A DNA stretch of 64,000 bases from Salinivibrio kushneri (GCF_027286325.1 NZ_CP114588.1:2071317-2135316); one strand, 5' to 3'; counted from the stretch's first letter, positions 40,456-52,318 are shown. The notes: generated by a model not told the origin, from the letters alone. Numbers and translations are program-made.

Positions 40456-40839
40456 TTACTGCTGGTGTTTTTTCTTGTAATCACTGACCGCTGCTTTAAT
40501 GGCGTCTTCCGCCAAGATAGAACAGTGCACCTTCACCGGTGGTAGCTCTAGTTCTTCAGCGATCTCAGAGTTTTTGATCGCAGCAGCGTCGTCAATTGAG
40601 CGGCCTTTCACCCACTCGGTGACCAACGAGCTCGAGGCAATCGCCGAGCCGCAGCCGTATGTTTTAAACTTGGCGTCTTCGATGATGCCTTCGTCATTCA
40701 CCTTGATTTGTAGCTTCATGACGTCGCCACACGCAGGGGCACCAACCATGCCGTTACCAACCGATGGGTCGCCTTTCTCAAACGAGCCAACGTTACGTGG
40801 GTTTTCGTAGTGGTCAATTACTTTATCGCTGTAAGCCAT
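40456..40839 (-). CDS. iscU: Fe-S cluster scaffold IscU
   Basis: IscU is the scaffold on which 2Fe-2S and 4Fe-4S clusters form. From the ATG at 40839 the protein has 127 residues and starts MAYSDKVIDHYENPRNVGSF. Ligand Cys37 is in GAPACGDVMKLQI, a second Cys in KTYGCGSAIASSS, and a third in LPPVKVHCSILAEDAIKAA with the LPPVK motif recognised by HscA. An in-frame start 23 codons upstream is rejected because AGGAAA precedes the chosen ATG. Confidence 0.98.
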   Translation of the reverse strand: MAYSDKVIDHYENPRNVGSFEKGDPSVGNGMVGAPACGDVMKLQIKVNDEGIIEDAKFKTYGCGSAIASSSLVTEWVKGRSIDDAAAIKNSEIAEELELPPVKVHCSILAEDAIKAAVSDYKKKHQQ

Positions 40840-40892
40840 AATCGTTTCCTCAATATGATTGCTCACTGTTGCCAGCTGGCGCGTTATTCGAG

Positions 40893-42107
40893 TTAGTGGT
40901 GCGCCCATTCAACGGTACTTAGATCGATACCGTCTTTGTACATGTCCCAAAGTGGTGACATTTCACGCAGCTTGTTGACTGCTTCACGCACTTTCTCAAT
41001 CGCATAATCCACTTCCTCTTCAGTCGTAAAGCGACCAAATGAGAAGCGCAGCGAGCTATGTGCAAGCTCATCGTCGCGTCCAAGCGCTCGAAGCACATAG
41101 GAAGGTTCAAGGCTTGCTGAGGTACACGCAGACCCTGACGATACCGCCAGATCTTTCAATGCCATCAACAAAGACTCGCCTTCAACAAATGCAAAGCTCA
41201 CGTTTAGGTTATGTGGAACACGCTGTTCCAAGTCTCCATTGACGTAAACTTCTTCTAAATCTTTCACGCCTTCATAAAAGCGGTTGCGCAGCGCCAGTGC
41301 ATGCTCAAAGTCTTTTTCGCGCTCTTCTTTCGCGATACGGAACGCTTCGCCCATGCCCACGATTTGGTGGGTTGGCAATGTGCCTGAACGCATGCCACGC
41401 TCGTGACCACCACCATGCATTTGCGCTTCAATGCGGACGCGTGGCTTACGGCGAACGTACAAGGCACCAATGCCTTTCGGGCCGTACGCTTTGTGTGCGC
41501 TGAACGAGATCAAATCGATCTTCATCTCTTTGACATCCAGTGGCACTTTCCCGACTGACTGAGCCGCGTCAACATGGAACATAATTTTGCGCTCACGGCA
41601 AAGCTCACCGATGGCAGAAATGTCTTGAATCACACCGATTTCGTTGTTCACGTGCATGATTGACACCAAAATCGTGTCGTCACGCATCGCTGCTTCGAGT
41701 TTCTTCAGATCGACCAAGCCGTTTTCTTCCGGCTCAAGATAGGTCACCTCAAAGCCTTCACGCTCCAATTGACGGCAAGGGTCAAGCACGGCTTTATGCT
41801 CTGTTTTGCAGGTAATAATGTGCTTGCCTTTCTTGGAGTAGAAATTGGCAATACCTTTGATAGCCAAGTTGTCTGACTCAGTCGCCCCAGAGGTAAATAC
41901 GATCTCACGTGGGTCGGCATTGCAGTAATTGGCAATGTTCTCACGCGCTGTATCAACCGCTTCTTCTGCTTGCCAGCCAAAGCGGTGTGATCGAGAGGCC
42001 GGGTTACCAAAAAACCCGTCCATGGTCAGGTACTGACTCATTTTTTCAGCAACGCGCGGATCCACCGGACACGTGGCTGAATAATCAAAATAAATGGGCA
42101 ATTTCAT
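40893..42107 (-). CDS. iscS: Cysteine desulfurase IscS
   Basis: IscS is the PLP enzyme that takes sulfur from cysteine as a persulfide for Fe-S clusters and tRNA thiolation. The 404 residues include the PLP-lysine region [18 protein letters not shown] and the mobile loop with the persulfide Cys in [18 protein letters not shown], and end in WAHH. The ATG at 42107 has GGAG upstream; an upstream TTG in the same frame overlaps that ribosome site and is unlikely. It is the second gene of the isc operon. Confidence 0.98.
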   Translation of the reverse strand: MKLPIYFDYSATCPVDPRVAEKMSQYLTMDGFFGNPASRSHRFGWQAEEAVDTARENIANYCNADPREIVFTSGATESDNLAIKGIANFYSKKGKHIITCKTEHKAVLDPCRQLEREGFEVTYLEPEENGLVDLKKLEAAMRDDTILVSIMHVNNEIGVIQDISAIGELCRERKIMFHVDAAQSVGKVPLDVKEMKIDLISFSAHKAYGPKGIGALYVRRKPRVRIEAQMHGGGHERGMRSGTLPTHQIVGMGEAFRIAKEEREKDFEHALALRNRFYEGVKDLEEVYVNGDLEQRVPHNLNVSFAFVEGESLLMALKDLAVSSGSACTSASLEPSYVLRALGRDDELAHSSLRFSFGRFTTEEEVDYAIEKVREAVNKLREMSPLWDMYKDGIDLSTVEWAHH

Positions 42108-42137
42108 GTTTTTCTCCAATTACACCGACATTGGTCA

Positions 42138-42659
42138 TCAGGAGCGAACGTTCACGCCTATGGTGGCGCTATCTTGTTTGACCTTCGAGCTAAATGTATT
42201 TCTGGGCGCCAATGAGGCATCCAGTTTAGCGTCCTGACGATCTGCTACTTGCTTCACTTCATTATCATGCATCAGCTCACCGAGCGTGATGTCGTTTAAA
42301 AAGCCGCTAATTCGGGCACTTAAGTCGTGCCACAGAGTATGTGTTAAACAACGGGTGCCGCCTTGGCAATCCGCTTTACCTTGGCACTTGGTCGCGTCGA
42401 CAGATTCGTCAACGGCAGCAATCACGGCACCTACGGCAATGTCACTTGCCGCAACACCGAGACGATACCCGCCGCCGGGACCACGTACACTTGTCACCAA
42501 CCCCGATTTACGGAGCCGTGAAAAAAGTTGCTCAAGATAAGACAAGGAAATGCCTTGACGCTCAGAGATGTCCGCCAGTGGCACTGGGCCCTGCTCGGCA
42601 TGAAGCGCCACATCGAGCATGGCGGTAACCGCATAACGGCCTTTCGAAGTCAATCTCAT
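42138..42659 (-). CDS. iscR: Fe-S-sensing regulator IscR
   Basis: IscR is an Rrf2-family repressor that binds a 2Fe-2S cluster and controls its own operon through type-1 sites when holo. The 173 residues have the winged-helix start [20 protein letters not shown] and the cluster ligands Cys92, Cys98, Cys104 with His107 in [17 protein letters not shown]. The C-terminus, after about 137, is a variable tail. Two type-1 binding sites and the promoter lie just upstream, showing autoregulation. Confidence 0.97.
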   Translation of the reverse strand: MRLTSKGRYAVTAMLDVALHAEQGPVPLADISERQGISLSYLEQLFSRLRKSGLVTSVRGPGGGYRLGVAASDIAVGAVIAAVDESVDATKCQGKADCQGGTRCLTHTLWHDLSARISGFLNDITLGELMHDNEVKQVADRQDAKLDASLAPRNTFSSKVKQDSATIGVNVRS

Positions 42660-42690
42660 AACACGCTACCTGTGGTGAATAGATGCTCAG

Positions 42691-42719
42691 ATAGTTACAT
42701 ACCCGAGTAATTTGGTCAA
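42691..42719 (-). promoter_or_regulatory. iscR promoter
   Basis: TTGACC (42714-42719) and AACTAT (42691-42696) on the minus strand have a 17-base spacer. The -35 lies within IscR site A, so holo-IscR would block polymerase directly. Confidence 0.75.
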
Positions 42720-42724
42720 GTATT
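42699..42724 (-). promoter_or_regulatory. Type-1 IscR binding site A
   Basis: On the minus strand AATACTTGACCAAATTACTC followed by GGGTAT matches the type-1 consensus with the CTTGACC and ACTCGGGTA halves. It overlaps the -35 of the isc promoter. Confidence 0.8.
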
Positions 42725-42747
42725 TACCTGAGTATTTTTGTCAGGCT
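42724..42747 (-). promoter_or_regulatory. Type-1 IscR binding site B
   Basis: On the minus strand CCTGACAAAAATACTCAGG with flanking AGand TAA bases is a second type-1 site, directly upstream of site A. Tandem sites of this kind occur upstream of iscR in Escherichia coli. Confidence 0.75.
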
Positions 42748-42782
42748 TTCACTCCAGGTTTACGCGTGTTCGCTTGAAAGGA

Positions 42783-43547
42783 TCACTGAGCGCGATGATT
42801 ATCGGTATTTTGCTCGCTCGATGCCGCTTGTTTGGTCACTTTTTCGATAGAGGACAGCACGCCGCGCAAGATATTTAATTCTTGGCTCTCCAGTCGCGCT
42901 CGGTTAAACAGCCGACGCAACTTGGTCATCACCATCCCAGGATGCTGGGTGCGAATAAATCCCGTTTTAGTCAGTACGGTTTCAAGGTGCTGATAAAACC
43001 GAGCGAGCTCCTCATTTAAAGGGTAAGTCTCTTCAACGCTAGACCCTTGGTATGCTTGACTGTCTAACCAAGCGACGCGCATTTCATAGCACAGGGTTTG
43101 CACCGCCATCGCGAGGTTTAACGAGCTGTAGTCAGGGTTTGACGGAATCGAGACATGATAATGGCATGTTTGCAGCTCTTCATTGGTCAAGCCAGTGCGT
43201 TCGCGGCCAAAAACAATCGCCACCGGATGAGCACTGGCCTCTTCAACCGCCTTTTTACCGCATTCGCGCGCATCTAGCATCGGCCACTCGAGCGTCCGGC
43301 TTCTCGCACTGGTACCGACGACAAGGCCACAGTCTGCCACTGCCTCTTCTAAGGTCCCGACCACCCGCGCATTATTGGCAATATCACTGGCACCGGCTGC
43401 CAACGCAATGGCTTGACCATCCACGTCACAGTCAGGCGCTACGAGGGTCATATTGCTAAGCCCCATGACTTTCATCGCTCTGGCTGCCGAGCCAATATTA
43501 CCGGAGTGGGAGGTCCCCACCAATACAACGCGGATTTGATCTAGCAT
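42783..43547 (-). CDS. trmJ: tRNA (cytidine/uridine-2'-O-)-methyltransferase TrmJ
   Basis: TrmJ methylates the ribose of nucleotide 32 in several tRNAs. The 254-residue SPOUT protein begins [20 protein letters not shown]. Further family blocks are LVAPDCD, the SAM-knot region [15 protein letters not shown] and [16 protein letters not shown]. The frame is open 28 codons further upstream, but the chosen ATG matches the family. The ribosome site is weak. It lies between iscR and the divergent suhB, as in Escherichia coli. Confidence 0.95.
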   Translation of the reverse strand: MLDQIRVVLVGTSHSGNIGSAARAMKVMGLSNMTLVAPDCDVDGQAIALAAGASDIANNARVVGTLEEAVADCGLVVGTSARSRTLEWPMLDARECGKKAVEEASAHPVAIVFGRERTGLTNEELQTCHYHVSIPSNPDYSSLNLAMAVQTLCYEMRVAWLDSQAYQGSSVEETYPLNEELARFYQHLETVLTKTGFIRTQHPGMVMTKLRRLFNRARLESQELNILRGVLSSIEKVTKQAASSEQNTDNHRAQ

Positions 43548-43769
43548 GATGTTGTTTTCGTCTCTTACGCTGTGCACCCTCGGTGGGGTGAGCAGGGGTC
43601 TGTCAGATCTGCGCAGTTTATCACAGTGCAATCGATAATACTTCTCAGCTAAGCGTGTCGCGCCAGCTCGGTGATATCGCTTAGGTCAAAAAATACCCAC
43701 TTTCCTTTTGCTCTGGCTCTGTTATACTCCGCTCCGCTTTCGTTCTTTAACATCCGTTGGGAAAACCGT

Positions 43770-44573
43770 ATGCATCCGATGCTAAACATCGCCGTCCGTG
43801 CTGCACGGAAGGCTGGCGATTTTATCGCTAAATCTGCAGAAAACAGAGACAACATCGAAACCGCACAAAAAGGCAGTAATGACTTTGTCACTAACGTCGA
43901 TAAAGCGGCAGAACAAATCATCATCGACATCATCAAAAAGTCCTACCCGGACCACACCATTGTTGGCGAAGAGTCAGGCGTGGCTGAAGGGAAAGATAGC
44001 GACTATCAATGGATCATCGACCCACTGGATGGCACCACCAACTTCGTTAACGACTTTCCGCATTTCAGCGTGTCTATCGCGGTGCGCATTAAAGGCCGCA
44101 CTGAGATCGGCTGCGTTTACGATCCTATCCGTAATGAGCTGTTCACCGCACAACGTGGTGCTGGCGCGCAACTCAACAACAAACGTATTCGTACCGGTAG
44201 TGCAAAAGAGCTGGACGGCACCATCCTAGCAACGGGCTTCCCTTTCAAAGCGAAGCAACATGCTGAAGGCTTTATGGCAGTTGTGAGCGCGTTGTTTGTC
44301 GATTGTGCTGACTTCCGTCGCACCGGTTCGGCCGCACTCGATCTTTGCTATGTAGCCGCAGGCCGTGTTGATGGCTTTTTTGAACTTGGCCTTAAGCCTT
44401 GGGATATCGCTGCAGGCGAATTGATTGCCCGCGAAGCTGGAGCGATTTGTACCGACTTTAACGGCGGTACCGACTACATGCGTAGCGGTAATGTCGTAAG
44501 CGGCGCGCCACGTGTGGTAAAAGGCATGCTGGCCAAAGTACGCGAAAACGCGCCTGAGTCGATGAAAAAATAA
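43770..44573 (+). CDS. suhB: Inositol-1-monophosphatase SuhB
   Basis: SuhB is an inositol-phosphatase-family protein which in Escherichia coli also joins rRNA antitermination complexes with NusA and NusB. The 267 residues show the metal sites GEESGVAEG and WIIDPLDGTTNFVNDFPHFS and the C-terminal KPWDIAAGELIAREAGA. The ATG at 43770 matches the family; 33 more codons are open upstream. A TATACT -10 is visible at 43723. It is monocistronic and ends at a strong terminator. Confidence 0.96.
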   Translation: MHPMLNIAVRAARKAGDFIAKSAENRDNIETAQKGSNDFVTNVDKAAEQIIIDIIKKSYPDHTIVGEESGVAEGKDSDYQWIIDPLDGTTNFVNDFPHFSVSIAVRIKGRTEIGCVYDPIRNELFTAQRGAGAQLNNKRIRTGSAKELDGTILATGFPFKAKQHAEGFMAVVSALFVDCADFRRTGSAALDLCYVAAGRVDGFFELGLKPWDIAAGELIAREAGAICTDFNGGTDYMRSGNVVSGAPRVVKGMLAKVRENAPESMKK

Positions 44574-44590
44574 TACTCCCCTCAGGGAAT

Positions 44591-44624
44591 AAAAAAGCGA
44601 CGCTCGATGAGCGTCGCTTTTTTT
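44591..44624 (+). terminator. Intrinsic terminator of suhB
   Basis: AAAAAAGCGACGCT and GAGCGTCGCTTTTTTT form a long stem around CGAT, starting 18 bases after the suhB stop. The symmetrical A/T flanks make it potentially bidirectional. Confidence 0.92.
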
Positions 44625-44729
44625 GTGTCGTTCAATCACCAATTGCCTCTTTGAGATGCGCACCATGCTAAGTGCTTACCCCCAATAATCAAAACGTCGC
44701 CCCACCATCATGCAGGCAGGGCGAGCGTA

Positions 44730-45677
44730 TTAAGGCATAGCGTCGAATTCTTGTCCTTCTTTTTCCACTTCTGGCACCAAGAGGTGCTCACGCGCAATCC
44801 CCAACTTCAATGCCAGTGCAGACGCTACGTAGATTGAAGAGTAGGTACCGACGGTGATACCAATCAGCAAGGCCATCGCAAAGCCGTGGATCATCGACCC
44901 ACCCAAGGTGAACAGCGCAATCACCACAAATAATGTAGTGCCCGAGGTGATAGTCGTTCGGCTTAGCGTCTGAGAGACAGAGGCATTAATGATTTCATCT
45001 GACTCACCTTTACGCAGCTTGCGGAAGTTCTCACGAATACGGTCGAATACTACAATGGTATCGTTCAACGAGTACCCCACCACTGTCAGCAACGCAGCGA
45101 CAATGGTCAAGTCCACTTCGACTTGGAACAAGGAGAAAATACCCAAGGTAATGATCACATCATGCGCCAGTGCCATCACCGCGCCCGCGGCCAAACGCCA
45201 CTCGAAACGGAACGACACGTAGATCAGGATACAAACCAGTGCGATGATGATCGCCAACCCACCCGCTTCGGTCAGCTCGTCACCCACATTCGGGCCAACA
45301 AACTCGATGCGGCGCATTTCTACCTGATCACCCGTGCCTGCTTTGATGGCATTAAGCACTTCATTACCTAGGTTCTCGCCTTCCATGTCATCGCGCGGAC
45401 GCAGGCGCACCATCACATCCGTGGCACTGCCAAAGTTTTGGACCACGGCATCACCGAAGCCGTCAGCGGCGAGCGACTCACGAATTTGCGGTAAGTCAGC
45501 AGGCTGTTCAAAGCCCACTTCAATCAAGGTACCGCCAGTAAAGTCGAGCCCCCAGTTTAACCACTTGGTAGATAGGGTGACGACAGACGCGGCAATCATG
45601 GCGATGGACAAAACGAAGGCCAATTTAGACCAACGCATAAAGTTGATCGACATGTCCGGCTTAAATATTTGAAACAT
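44730..45677 (-). CDS. secF: Protein translocase subunit SecF
   Basis: SecF with SecD uses the ion gradient to pull proteins out of the SecYEG channel on the periplasmic side. The 315 residues have one N-terminal membrane segment, the SecF block WLNWGLDFTGGTLIEVGFEQPADL, a periplasmic domain and five C-terminal membrane segments with LLTVVGYSLNDTIVVFDRIREN. It follows secD by 12 bp. A weak hairpin (44689-44727) with a short T-run may end the operon. Confidence 0.97.
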   Translation of the reverse strand: MFQIFKPDMSINFMRWSKLAFVLSIAMIAASVVTLSTKWLNWGLDFTGGTLIEVGFEQPADLPQIRESLAADGFGDAVVQNFGSATDVMVRLRPRDDMEGENLGNEVLNAIKAGTGDQVEMRRIEFVGPNVGDELTEAGGLAIIIALVCILIYVSFRFEWRLAAGAVMALAHDVIITLGIFSLFQVEVDLTIVAALLTVVGYSLNDTIVVFDRIRENFRKLRKGESDEIINASVSQTLSRTTITSGTTLFVVIALFTLGGSMIHGFAMALLIGITVGTYSSIYVASALALKLGIAREHLLVPEVEKEGQEFDAMP

Positions 45678-45689
45678 GCTTGGACTCCC

Positions 45690-47552
45690 TTAAATCGACA
45701 GTTTCTTGACGCGCTTACCACCGTACACCAGGTTAACCAGTGCACGCGTACCAATGATGGCTGTAAACATCGAGGTCAAAATACCGATCGACAGTGTCAC
45801 CGCGAAGCCTTTTATCGCGCCCGTTCCCACTGCAAACAAGATGATGGCAGTGATCAAGGTGGTGATATTGGCATCAGCGATGGTACTAAACGCATTAGAA
45901 TAACCACGGTCGATTGCGTGTTGAGGGTTACGGCCTTCGTGGATTTCTTCGCGGATGCGCTCAAAAATAAGCACGTTGGCGTCGACCGCCATCCCCACCG
46001 TCAGGACAATACCGGCAATACCAGGCAGCGTCATGGTTGCCCCAGGGATCAAAGACATAATACCGATGATCAGGACGATATTGGCGAACAAGGCGCAGTT
46101 GGCAAAAAGACCAAAGCGACGATAGTAAACCAAGGTGAAGAGCATCACCGCCACCAAGCCCCAGATACAGGCTTGCACACCCATGTTGATATTTTGCTGC
46201 CCCATTGATGGACCAATAGTGCGCTCTTCAACAATCGAGATTGGTGCAATCAAGGCACCCGCTCGCAACAGTAGCGCCAAATTGTGTGCTTCAGCAGCAG
46301 AGTCGATGCCTGTGATGCGGAAATTGCGTCCCAAAGCAGACTGTATCGTGGCTTGGTTAATCACTTCTTCGTGTTTTTCCAAGATCACTTTGCCGTTTTC
46401 GTCACGCTCGCCGCTGTCTTTGTATTCTGCGAATACCGTCGCCATCAGCTCACCAATATTGCGCTTACTGAAGTCAGCCATCTTGTCTCCCCCCTCGCTG
46501 TCGAGAGAGATATTGACTTGAGGGCGGCTGTATTCGTCGCGTGACGAGCTGGCGTCAGTAATGTGTGAGCCCGTCAAAATGACCCGCTTTTTCAGCACGG
46601 CGGGACGGCCATCACGGGTACGCATCAGCTCACTGCCTGGTGGTACACGGCCAGCCATGGCGGCAGATAAGTCGGCGTCTTGATCCACTTCGCGGAATTC
46701 CAAGGTCGCGGTGGCACCGAGAATTTCTTTCGCACGTGCCGTGTCTTGCACGCCAGGGAGTTCAACCACAATACGGCTTGCACCTTGGCGTTGAACCAAA
46801 GGCTCGGCCACACCAAGTTCATTCACACGGTTGCGCAGAATGGTAATATTTTGCGCAACCGCGTAATTACGAATTTCTTTTAGCCGCTCTTCTTTGTAAA
46901 CGGCTGTCAGGCGACCTTCGTCTTCATCGACAGAAAAATTCATGTCGAGGTAGTTGTTCGAGAGCAGATCTAGCGCTTTGTTAGCATCTTCCGCATTACG
47001 CAGGTTCACCACCACACGGGTATTATCTTCTACACGCAAGCCACGATAACGGATACGCGCTTCACGTAAGTCGGTGCGGAAGCTGTCTTCTTGCTGGGTG
47101 ATCAGCTTTTCTAATGCTGCATCCATGTCCACTTCCATCAGGAAGTGCACCCCACCGCGTAGGTCTAGGCCAAGCTTCATCGGAGTGGCACCCAGCGCAT
47201 CCAGCCACGATGGCGTTGCAGGCGCTAAGTTTAAGGCGACCACATAGTCATCACTGTCGAAACGCGACATCAAGGCATCACGGGCACTGATTTGTGCTTC
47301 CGTGTCTTTAAAGCGGGCTAAGACGGTACCGTCTTCGAGCGCAATGGATTGGTAGGAAAGGTCGTTCGATTCGAGGGTCTGTTTGATGGAGTCCAAGGCA
47401 GTCATATCTACCGAGGCGCCACGCGCCCCGGAAATTTGTACTGCTGGATCTTCACCGTATAAATTGGGAAGCGCATACACGATGCCAATAACCAAGGTTA
47501 CTAGCACCATGATGTACTTCCACAAAGGATAACGGTTTAGCACAGCATGCAT
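45690..47552 (-). CDS. secD: Protein translocase subunit SecD
   Basis: SecD is the larger RND-type partner of SecF. The 620 residues start with a membrane segment (about 11-28), then a large periplasmic domain with [21 protein letters not shown] and [26 protein letters not shown]. Five C-terminal membrane segments include [22 protein letters not shown]. The conserved Asp in that motif takes part in ion coupling. It lies between yajC (18 bp gap) and secF in the queA-tgt-yajC-secD-secF block. Confidence 0.98.
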   Translation of the reverse strand: MHAVLNRYPLWKYIMVLVTLVIGIVYALPNLYGEDPAVQISGARGASVDMTALDSIKQTLESNDLSYQSIALEDGTVLARFKDTEAQISARDALMSRFDSDDYVVALNLAPATPSWLDALGATPMKLGLDLRGGVHFLMEVDMDAALEKLITQQEDSFRTDLREARIRYRGLRVEDNTRVVVNLRNAEDANKALDLLSNNYLDMNFSVDEDEGRLTAVYKEERLKEIRNYAVAQNITILRNRVNELGVAEPLVQRQGASRIVVELPGVQDTARAKEILGATATLEFREVDQDADLSAAMAGRVPPGSELMRTRDGRPAVLKKRVILTGSHITDASSSRDEYSRPQVNISLDSEGGDKMADFSKRNIGELMATVFAEYKDSGERDENGKVILEKHEEVINQATIQSALGRNFRITGIDSAAEAHNLALLLRAGALIAPISIVEERTIGPSMGQQNINMGVQACIWGLVAVMLFTLVYYRRFGLFANCALFANIVLIIGIMSLIPGATMTLPGIAGIVLTVGMAVDANVLIFERIREEIHEGRNPQHAIDRGYSNAFSTIADANITTLITAIILFAVGTGAIKGFAVTLSIGILTSMFTAIIGTRALVNLVYGGKRVKKLSI

Positions 47553-47570
47553 CCTTTATGGTTGCGAGAA

Positions 47571-47900
47571 TTAGAGAGACTGGATAGTACCTTTAGGCAG
47601 TACTGCCGTCACGAAGTCTTTTTTGATGGTCACTTCGTTGTTATCGTTGAGGGCAATCACAATAAAGTCATTGTCTTCAGCGATTTGAGTGATCTTACCC
47701 ACTAAACCACCCCCAGTTAGCACTTCGTCCCCTTTGCTCATAGATGCCATCAGGTTTTTGTGCTCTTTGACACGCTTAGATTGCGGGCGGTAGATCATAA
47801 AGTAAAAAATCACCGCAAAGAGACCAAGCATGATAAAAAGCTGCATTCCGCCACCTTGTGGTCCGGCTTCAGCGGCTGCGTGAGCTTGTGAGATAAACAT
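47571..47900 (-). CDS. yajC: Preprotein translocase accessory subunit YajC
   Basis: YajC joins SecDF at the translocon. The 109-residue protein has one membrane segment (about 20-37, MQLFIMLGLFAVIFYFMIYRPQ) followed by the family block RPQSKRVKEHKNLMASMSKGDEVLTGGG and a small beta domain. It lies between tgt and secD. Confidence 0.97.
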   Translation of the reverse strand: MFISQAHAAAEAGPQGGGMQLFIMLGLFAVIFYFMIYRPQSKRVKEHKNLMASMSKGDEVLTGGGLVGKITQIAEDNDFIVIALNDNNEVTIKKDFVTAVLPKGTIQSL

Positions 47901-47936
47901 TCAATCACGTCCTCGTTCTAGTTGTTGAATTCGAAA

Positions 47937-49067
<1,131 letters not shown>

Positions 49068-49097
49068 TCAGTGCCAGAGAAACAGTCTGGCGTGTGT

Positions 49098-49126
49098 CTT
49101 ATGCTAACAGATTGACTCTGTCGCAA
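49098..49126 (-). promoter_or_regulatory. Possible promoter for tgt-yajC-secDF
   Basis: On the minus strand TTGCGA (49121-49126) and CATAAG (49098-49103) are 17 bases apart, each with four of six consensus bases. It would start transcription about 35 bases before tgt. Confidence 0.4.
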
Positions 49127-49135
49127 GCATAGCGC

Positions 49136-49157
49136 ACACAGGCATGAGAGCCTGTGT
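49136..49157. repeat. Eight-pair hairpin between queA and tgt
   Basis: ACACAGGC and GCCTGTGT are perfect inverted repeats around a six-base loop, 14 bases after the queA stop. There is no T-run, so a transcript-processing or stability role is more likely than termination. Confidence 0.5.
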
Positions 49158-49170
49158 CCTCATCATGTCG

Positions 49171-50223
49171 TCAGTTGTGCTGACGGGTAATAAACATGGC
49201 ATCGCCATAGCTGAAAAAGCGATAGCGCTCTTCAACCGCGGCACGATAAGCCGTCATGGTGTGTTGGTAACCGGCAAAGGCACTTACCAACATAATCAAG
49301 GTTGATTCCGGCAGGTGGAAATTGGTCACCAATGCATCCACTAACTGCCATTGATACCCCGGATAGATAAAAATCTGGGTGTCATTAAAAAACGGGGACA
49401 GTGGCTCACCTTTTTGCTTGGCCGCCTGTGCCGCACTTTCCAGTGAACGCACCGAGGTGGTCCCCACCGCAATCACCCGCTTGCCTTGCGCACGGGTATG
49501 GTTCACCGCATCAACGACCTCTTGTGGCACTTCGGCATACTCGGCATGCATCACATGCTCTTCGATATTATCCACCCGCACTGGCTGGAATGTGCCCGCA
49601 CCGACATGCAAGGTAACAAAGGCGATGTTGACGCCTTTTTGTTTGAGGGCAGCCATCACCTGATCATCAAAGTGTAGGCCTGCAGTGGGCGCAGCGACTG
49701 CCCCTGGCTTCTCACCGTACACCGTTTGATAGCGCTCTTTATCGCTCTCTTCATCAGGGCGATCAATATAGGGCGGCAGTGGCATATGACCAATTTGATT
49801 GAGCGTGTCCACCACACCTTGATCGTGATTGAGCTTAATTTCAAATAGTGCATCGTGGCGCGCCACCATCTGAGCCGCGACTTGTCCCTCATCACCGAGA
49901 AAAAGCTCAGCACCGGGTTTGGGGGCTTTAGAGGCACGCACATGGGCGAGGAAGCGCTGCTCATCAAGCACACGCTCCACCAGCACCTCTATTTTACCCC
50001 CCGAGGCTTTGCGCCCATACACACGCGCCGGGATCACGCGCGTGTTGTTGAACACCATCAGATCACCCGGCTCAACCAGCTCGAGGATGTCTTTAAACTG
50101 ACGATGTACCACGTCACCGCTGGTGCCATCGAGCGAGAGCAAGCGGCTCGCGCTACGATCCGGTTGCGGATAGCGCGCAATTAACTCATCGGGGAGTTCA
50201 AAGTGAAAATCGGATAATTGCAT
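49171..50223 (-). CDS. queA: S-adenosylmethionine:tRNA ribosyltransferase-isomerase
   Basis: QueA transfers and isomerises the ribosyl part of SAM onto preQ1-tRNA to make epoxyqueuosine. The 350 residues show [25 protein letters not shown] at the start, [58 protein letters not shown] and [23 protein letters not shown]. Length and motifs are standard. It heads the queA-tgt block and works directly with Tgt. Confidence 0.98.
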   Translation of the reverse strand: MQLSDFHFELPDELIARYPQPDRSASRLLSLDGTSGDVVHRQFKDILELVEPGDLMVFNNTRVIPARVYGRKASGGKIEVLVERVLDEQRFLAHVRASKAPKPGAELFLGDEGQVAAQMVARHDALFEIKLNHDQGVVDTLNQIGHMPLPPYIDRPDEESDKERYQTVYGEKPGAVAAPTAGLHFDDQVMAALKQKGVNIAFVTLHVGAGTFQPVRVDNIEEHVMHAEYAEVPQEVVDAVNHTRAQGKRVIAVGTTSVRSLESAAQAAKQKGEPLSPFFNDTQIFIYPGYQWQLVDALVTNFHLPESTLIMLVSAFAGYQHTMTAYRAAVEERYRFFSYGDAMFITRQHN

Positions 50224-50438
50224 GACCTTTGCCTAGATAAAAAGCAGGCCGCTAGTATAGGTAGCCCACCGTGAAGATCAAGCAAGCTGCATGCTTGATT
50301 CAGGCATTGTTTGCACAGGTCCCCTTGGACACAACATTTGCCCCGATGCGCGTAGTTATCTTGATGCATATCACGTCTAACCCAGCACAACTGCACTACA
50401 GTAAAAGTAACCCTGTGTTCTAACGACAAGGAGGTGCC

Positions 50439-50879
50439 ATGTTTATTGTTGATGATATGATGACCCGGCATCCACATACGCTTAGCCCTAACCACACACT
50501 TGACGATGCACACCGTTTAATGCGCGCCGAACGCTTCCGTCACCTACCTATTGTGGATGATGATGAGCGTTTATTAGGACTGGTCACCCAAAGAGATGTG
50601 CTGTCAGCGCAAGCCTCGTCACTGGGCAAAACCACCAATGGCGATCACCAGATTCATACCCCCCTGTCACACTTTATTGATAAGCAATTATTCACGGTCG
50701 ACCCAGGCGCATCCTTACGAGCGGCAGCGCTAACCATGTTGGAGCGTAAAATAGGCTGTTTGCCGGTAGTGAAACACCAGCGTTTAGTTGGGATCATCAC
50801 CGACAGTGATTTTGTCGCCATCGCTTCGACACTGCTCGAGATCCAAGAAGAAAGTGAGCCCGTTGAAGAGGGCGAATAA
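50439..50879 (+). CDS. CBS-domain-pair protein
   Basis: The 146-residue protein consists of two CBS domains (about 1-62 and 75-137) with little else. Each shows the usual pattern, for example FRHLPIVDDDERLLGLVTQRDVL and IGCLPVVKHQRLVGIITDSDFV. CBS pairs bind adenine nucleotides and usually regulate a partner; no target is evident here. The C-terminus is acidic. A near-perfect AAGGAGG lies seven bases before the ATG, suggesting strong translation. It is a single gene between queA and aceA and ends at a shared terminator. Confidence 0.88.
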   Translation: MFIVDDMMTRHPHTLSPNHTLDDAHRLMRAERFRHLPIVDDDERLLGLVTQRDVLSAQASSLGKTTNGDHQIHTPLSHFIDKQLFTVDPGASLRAAALTMLERKIGCLPVVKHQRLVGIITDSDFVAIASTLLEIQEESEPVEEGE

Positions 50880-50881
50880 AT

Positions 50882-50909
50882 AAAAAAGGGAGTCAAGCAC
50901 TCCCTTTTT
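50882..50909. terminator. Bidirectional terminator between the CBS gene and aceA
   Basis: AAAAAAGGGAGT and ACTCCCTTTTT form a hairpin around a five-base loop, right after the CBS gene stop and 27 bases after the aceA stop on the other strand. Both directions have T-runs. Confidence 0.9.
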
Positions 50910-50935
50910 GTTGATAGATAACCTTTATCTCGCTA

Positions 50936-52240
50936 TCAGAACTGGTCTTCTTCTGTCGAGCCCGTTAATGCCGTCACCGAGGATTGGCCACCTTGGATAA
51001 TATTGGTCATTTGGTCAAAATACCCAGTGCCTACTTCTTGCTGGTGCGCGACAAAGGTGTAGCCACGCTCTGCGGCAGCGAACTCTGGACGCTGAACCTT
51101 TTCAACATAGTGACGCATGCCTTCACCTTGCGCATAAGCGTGGGCCAGGTCGAACATGTTGTACCACATGTTATGAATACCCGCTAAGGTAATGAACTGA
51201 TATTTGTAGCCCATGTCTGACAGCTCTTGCTGGAAGCGCGCGATGGTCTCGGCATCCAGGTTTTTCTCCCAGTTGAAAGACGGTGAACAGTTATACGCCA
51301 GAAGCTGGTCTGGGTATTGGGCATGAATGGCTTCAGCAAACTGGCGTGCTTCTTCCAAGTCCGGCTTCGCGGTTTCACACCAAATCAGGTCGGCATAAGG
51401 CGCATACGCCAAACCACGAGAAATGGCCTGCTCAATCCCTGGACGCACGCGATAGAAACCTTCGGCTGTGCGCTCGCCAACGATAAAGTCTTTGTCGTAT
51501 GGGTCGCAATCTGAGGTTAATAGATCCGCCGCGTTGGCATCAGTACGCGCAATCACCAAAGTATCTGTGCCCGCCACATCCGCAGCGAGGCGTGCCGCTA
51601 CCAACTTTTGTACCGCCTCTTGGGTCGGCACCAACACTTTCCCGCCCATGTGGCCGCATTTTTTCACTGACGCGAGCTGGTCTTCAAAATGCACGCCTGC
51701 AGCGCCAGCCTCAATCATGTTGCGCATCAGCTCGTAGGCGTTAAGCACGCCACCAAAGCCTGCTTCGGCATCCGCTACAATCGGCAAAAAGTAATCCGTG
51801 CCCTCTTCCGGTGAACTTCCTTTAGACCACTGAATTTGGTCCGCTCGGCGAAACGCATTATTAATACGCTTGACGACAGCGGGCACAGAGTCAACCGGAT
51901 ACAGGGATTGGTCTGGATACATACTTGAGGCTGTGTTGTTGTCAGCCGCCACTTGCCAGCCTGATAGGTAAATCGCTTCGATACCCGCTTTTGCTTGCTG
52001 TACCGCTTGACCGCCAGTGAGTGCACCCAAGCAATTGACGTAGCCTTTTTTCGCACTGCCGTTGACCAAATCCCATAGCTTGGCGGCACCGCGCTTGGCG
52101 ATCGTGTTCTCAGGCACAAAAGAGCCACGCATGTTAACCACTTCTTCAGCCGTATAGGGGCGCTTAACCTGTTTCCAGCGCGGGTTTTCGGCCCAATCCT
52201 TTTCCAGTTCAGCGATTTGTTGTTGGCGAGTCAAAGTCAT
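50936..52240 (-). CDS. aceA: Isocitrate lyase
   Basis: AceA cleaves isocitrate to succinate and glyoxylate, the first step of the glyoxylate bypass used on acetate or fatty acids. The 434 residues contain [27 protein letters not shown], the catalytic loop [18 protein letters not shown] with the active-site Cys, and [12 protein letters not shown]. It follows aceB with a 78 bp gap. No aceK is present in the window downstream, unlike enterobacteria. Confidence 0.98.
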   Translation of the reverse strand: MTLTRQQQIAELEKDWAENPRWKQVKRPYTAEEVVNMRGSFVPENTIAKRGAAKLWDLVNGSAKKGYVNCLGALTGGQAVQQAKAGIEAIYLSGWQVAADNNTASSMYPDQSLYPVDSVPAVVKRINNAFRRADQIQWSKGSSPEEGTDYFLPIVADAEAGFGGVLNAYELMRNMIEAGAAGVHFEDQLASVKKCGHMGGKVLVPTQEAVQKLVAARLAADVAGTDTLVIARTDANAADLLTSDCDPYDKDFIVGERTAEGFYRVRPGIEQAISRGLAYAPYADLIWCETAKPDLEEARQFAEAIHAQYPDQLLAYNCSPSFNWEKNLDAETIARFQQELSDMGYKYQFITLAGIHNMWYNMFDLAHAYAQGEGMRHYVEKVQRPEFAAAERGYTFVAHQQEVGTGYFDQMTNIIQGGQSSVTALTGSTEEDQF

Positions 52241-52318
52241 GTTCCATTCCTCTTTGTTAGTAGGGCTTTACCAGCCCCTTACTTTCATTCCATGTTTGTT
52301 ATTGTGCTTCCATGCCCA

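Noticed and set aside
45669..46208. 179-codon frame antisense to secD
   Set aside because: Low-complexity His/Gln/Arg/Asp-rich translation typical of an antisense shadow.
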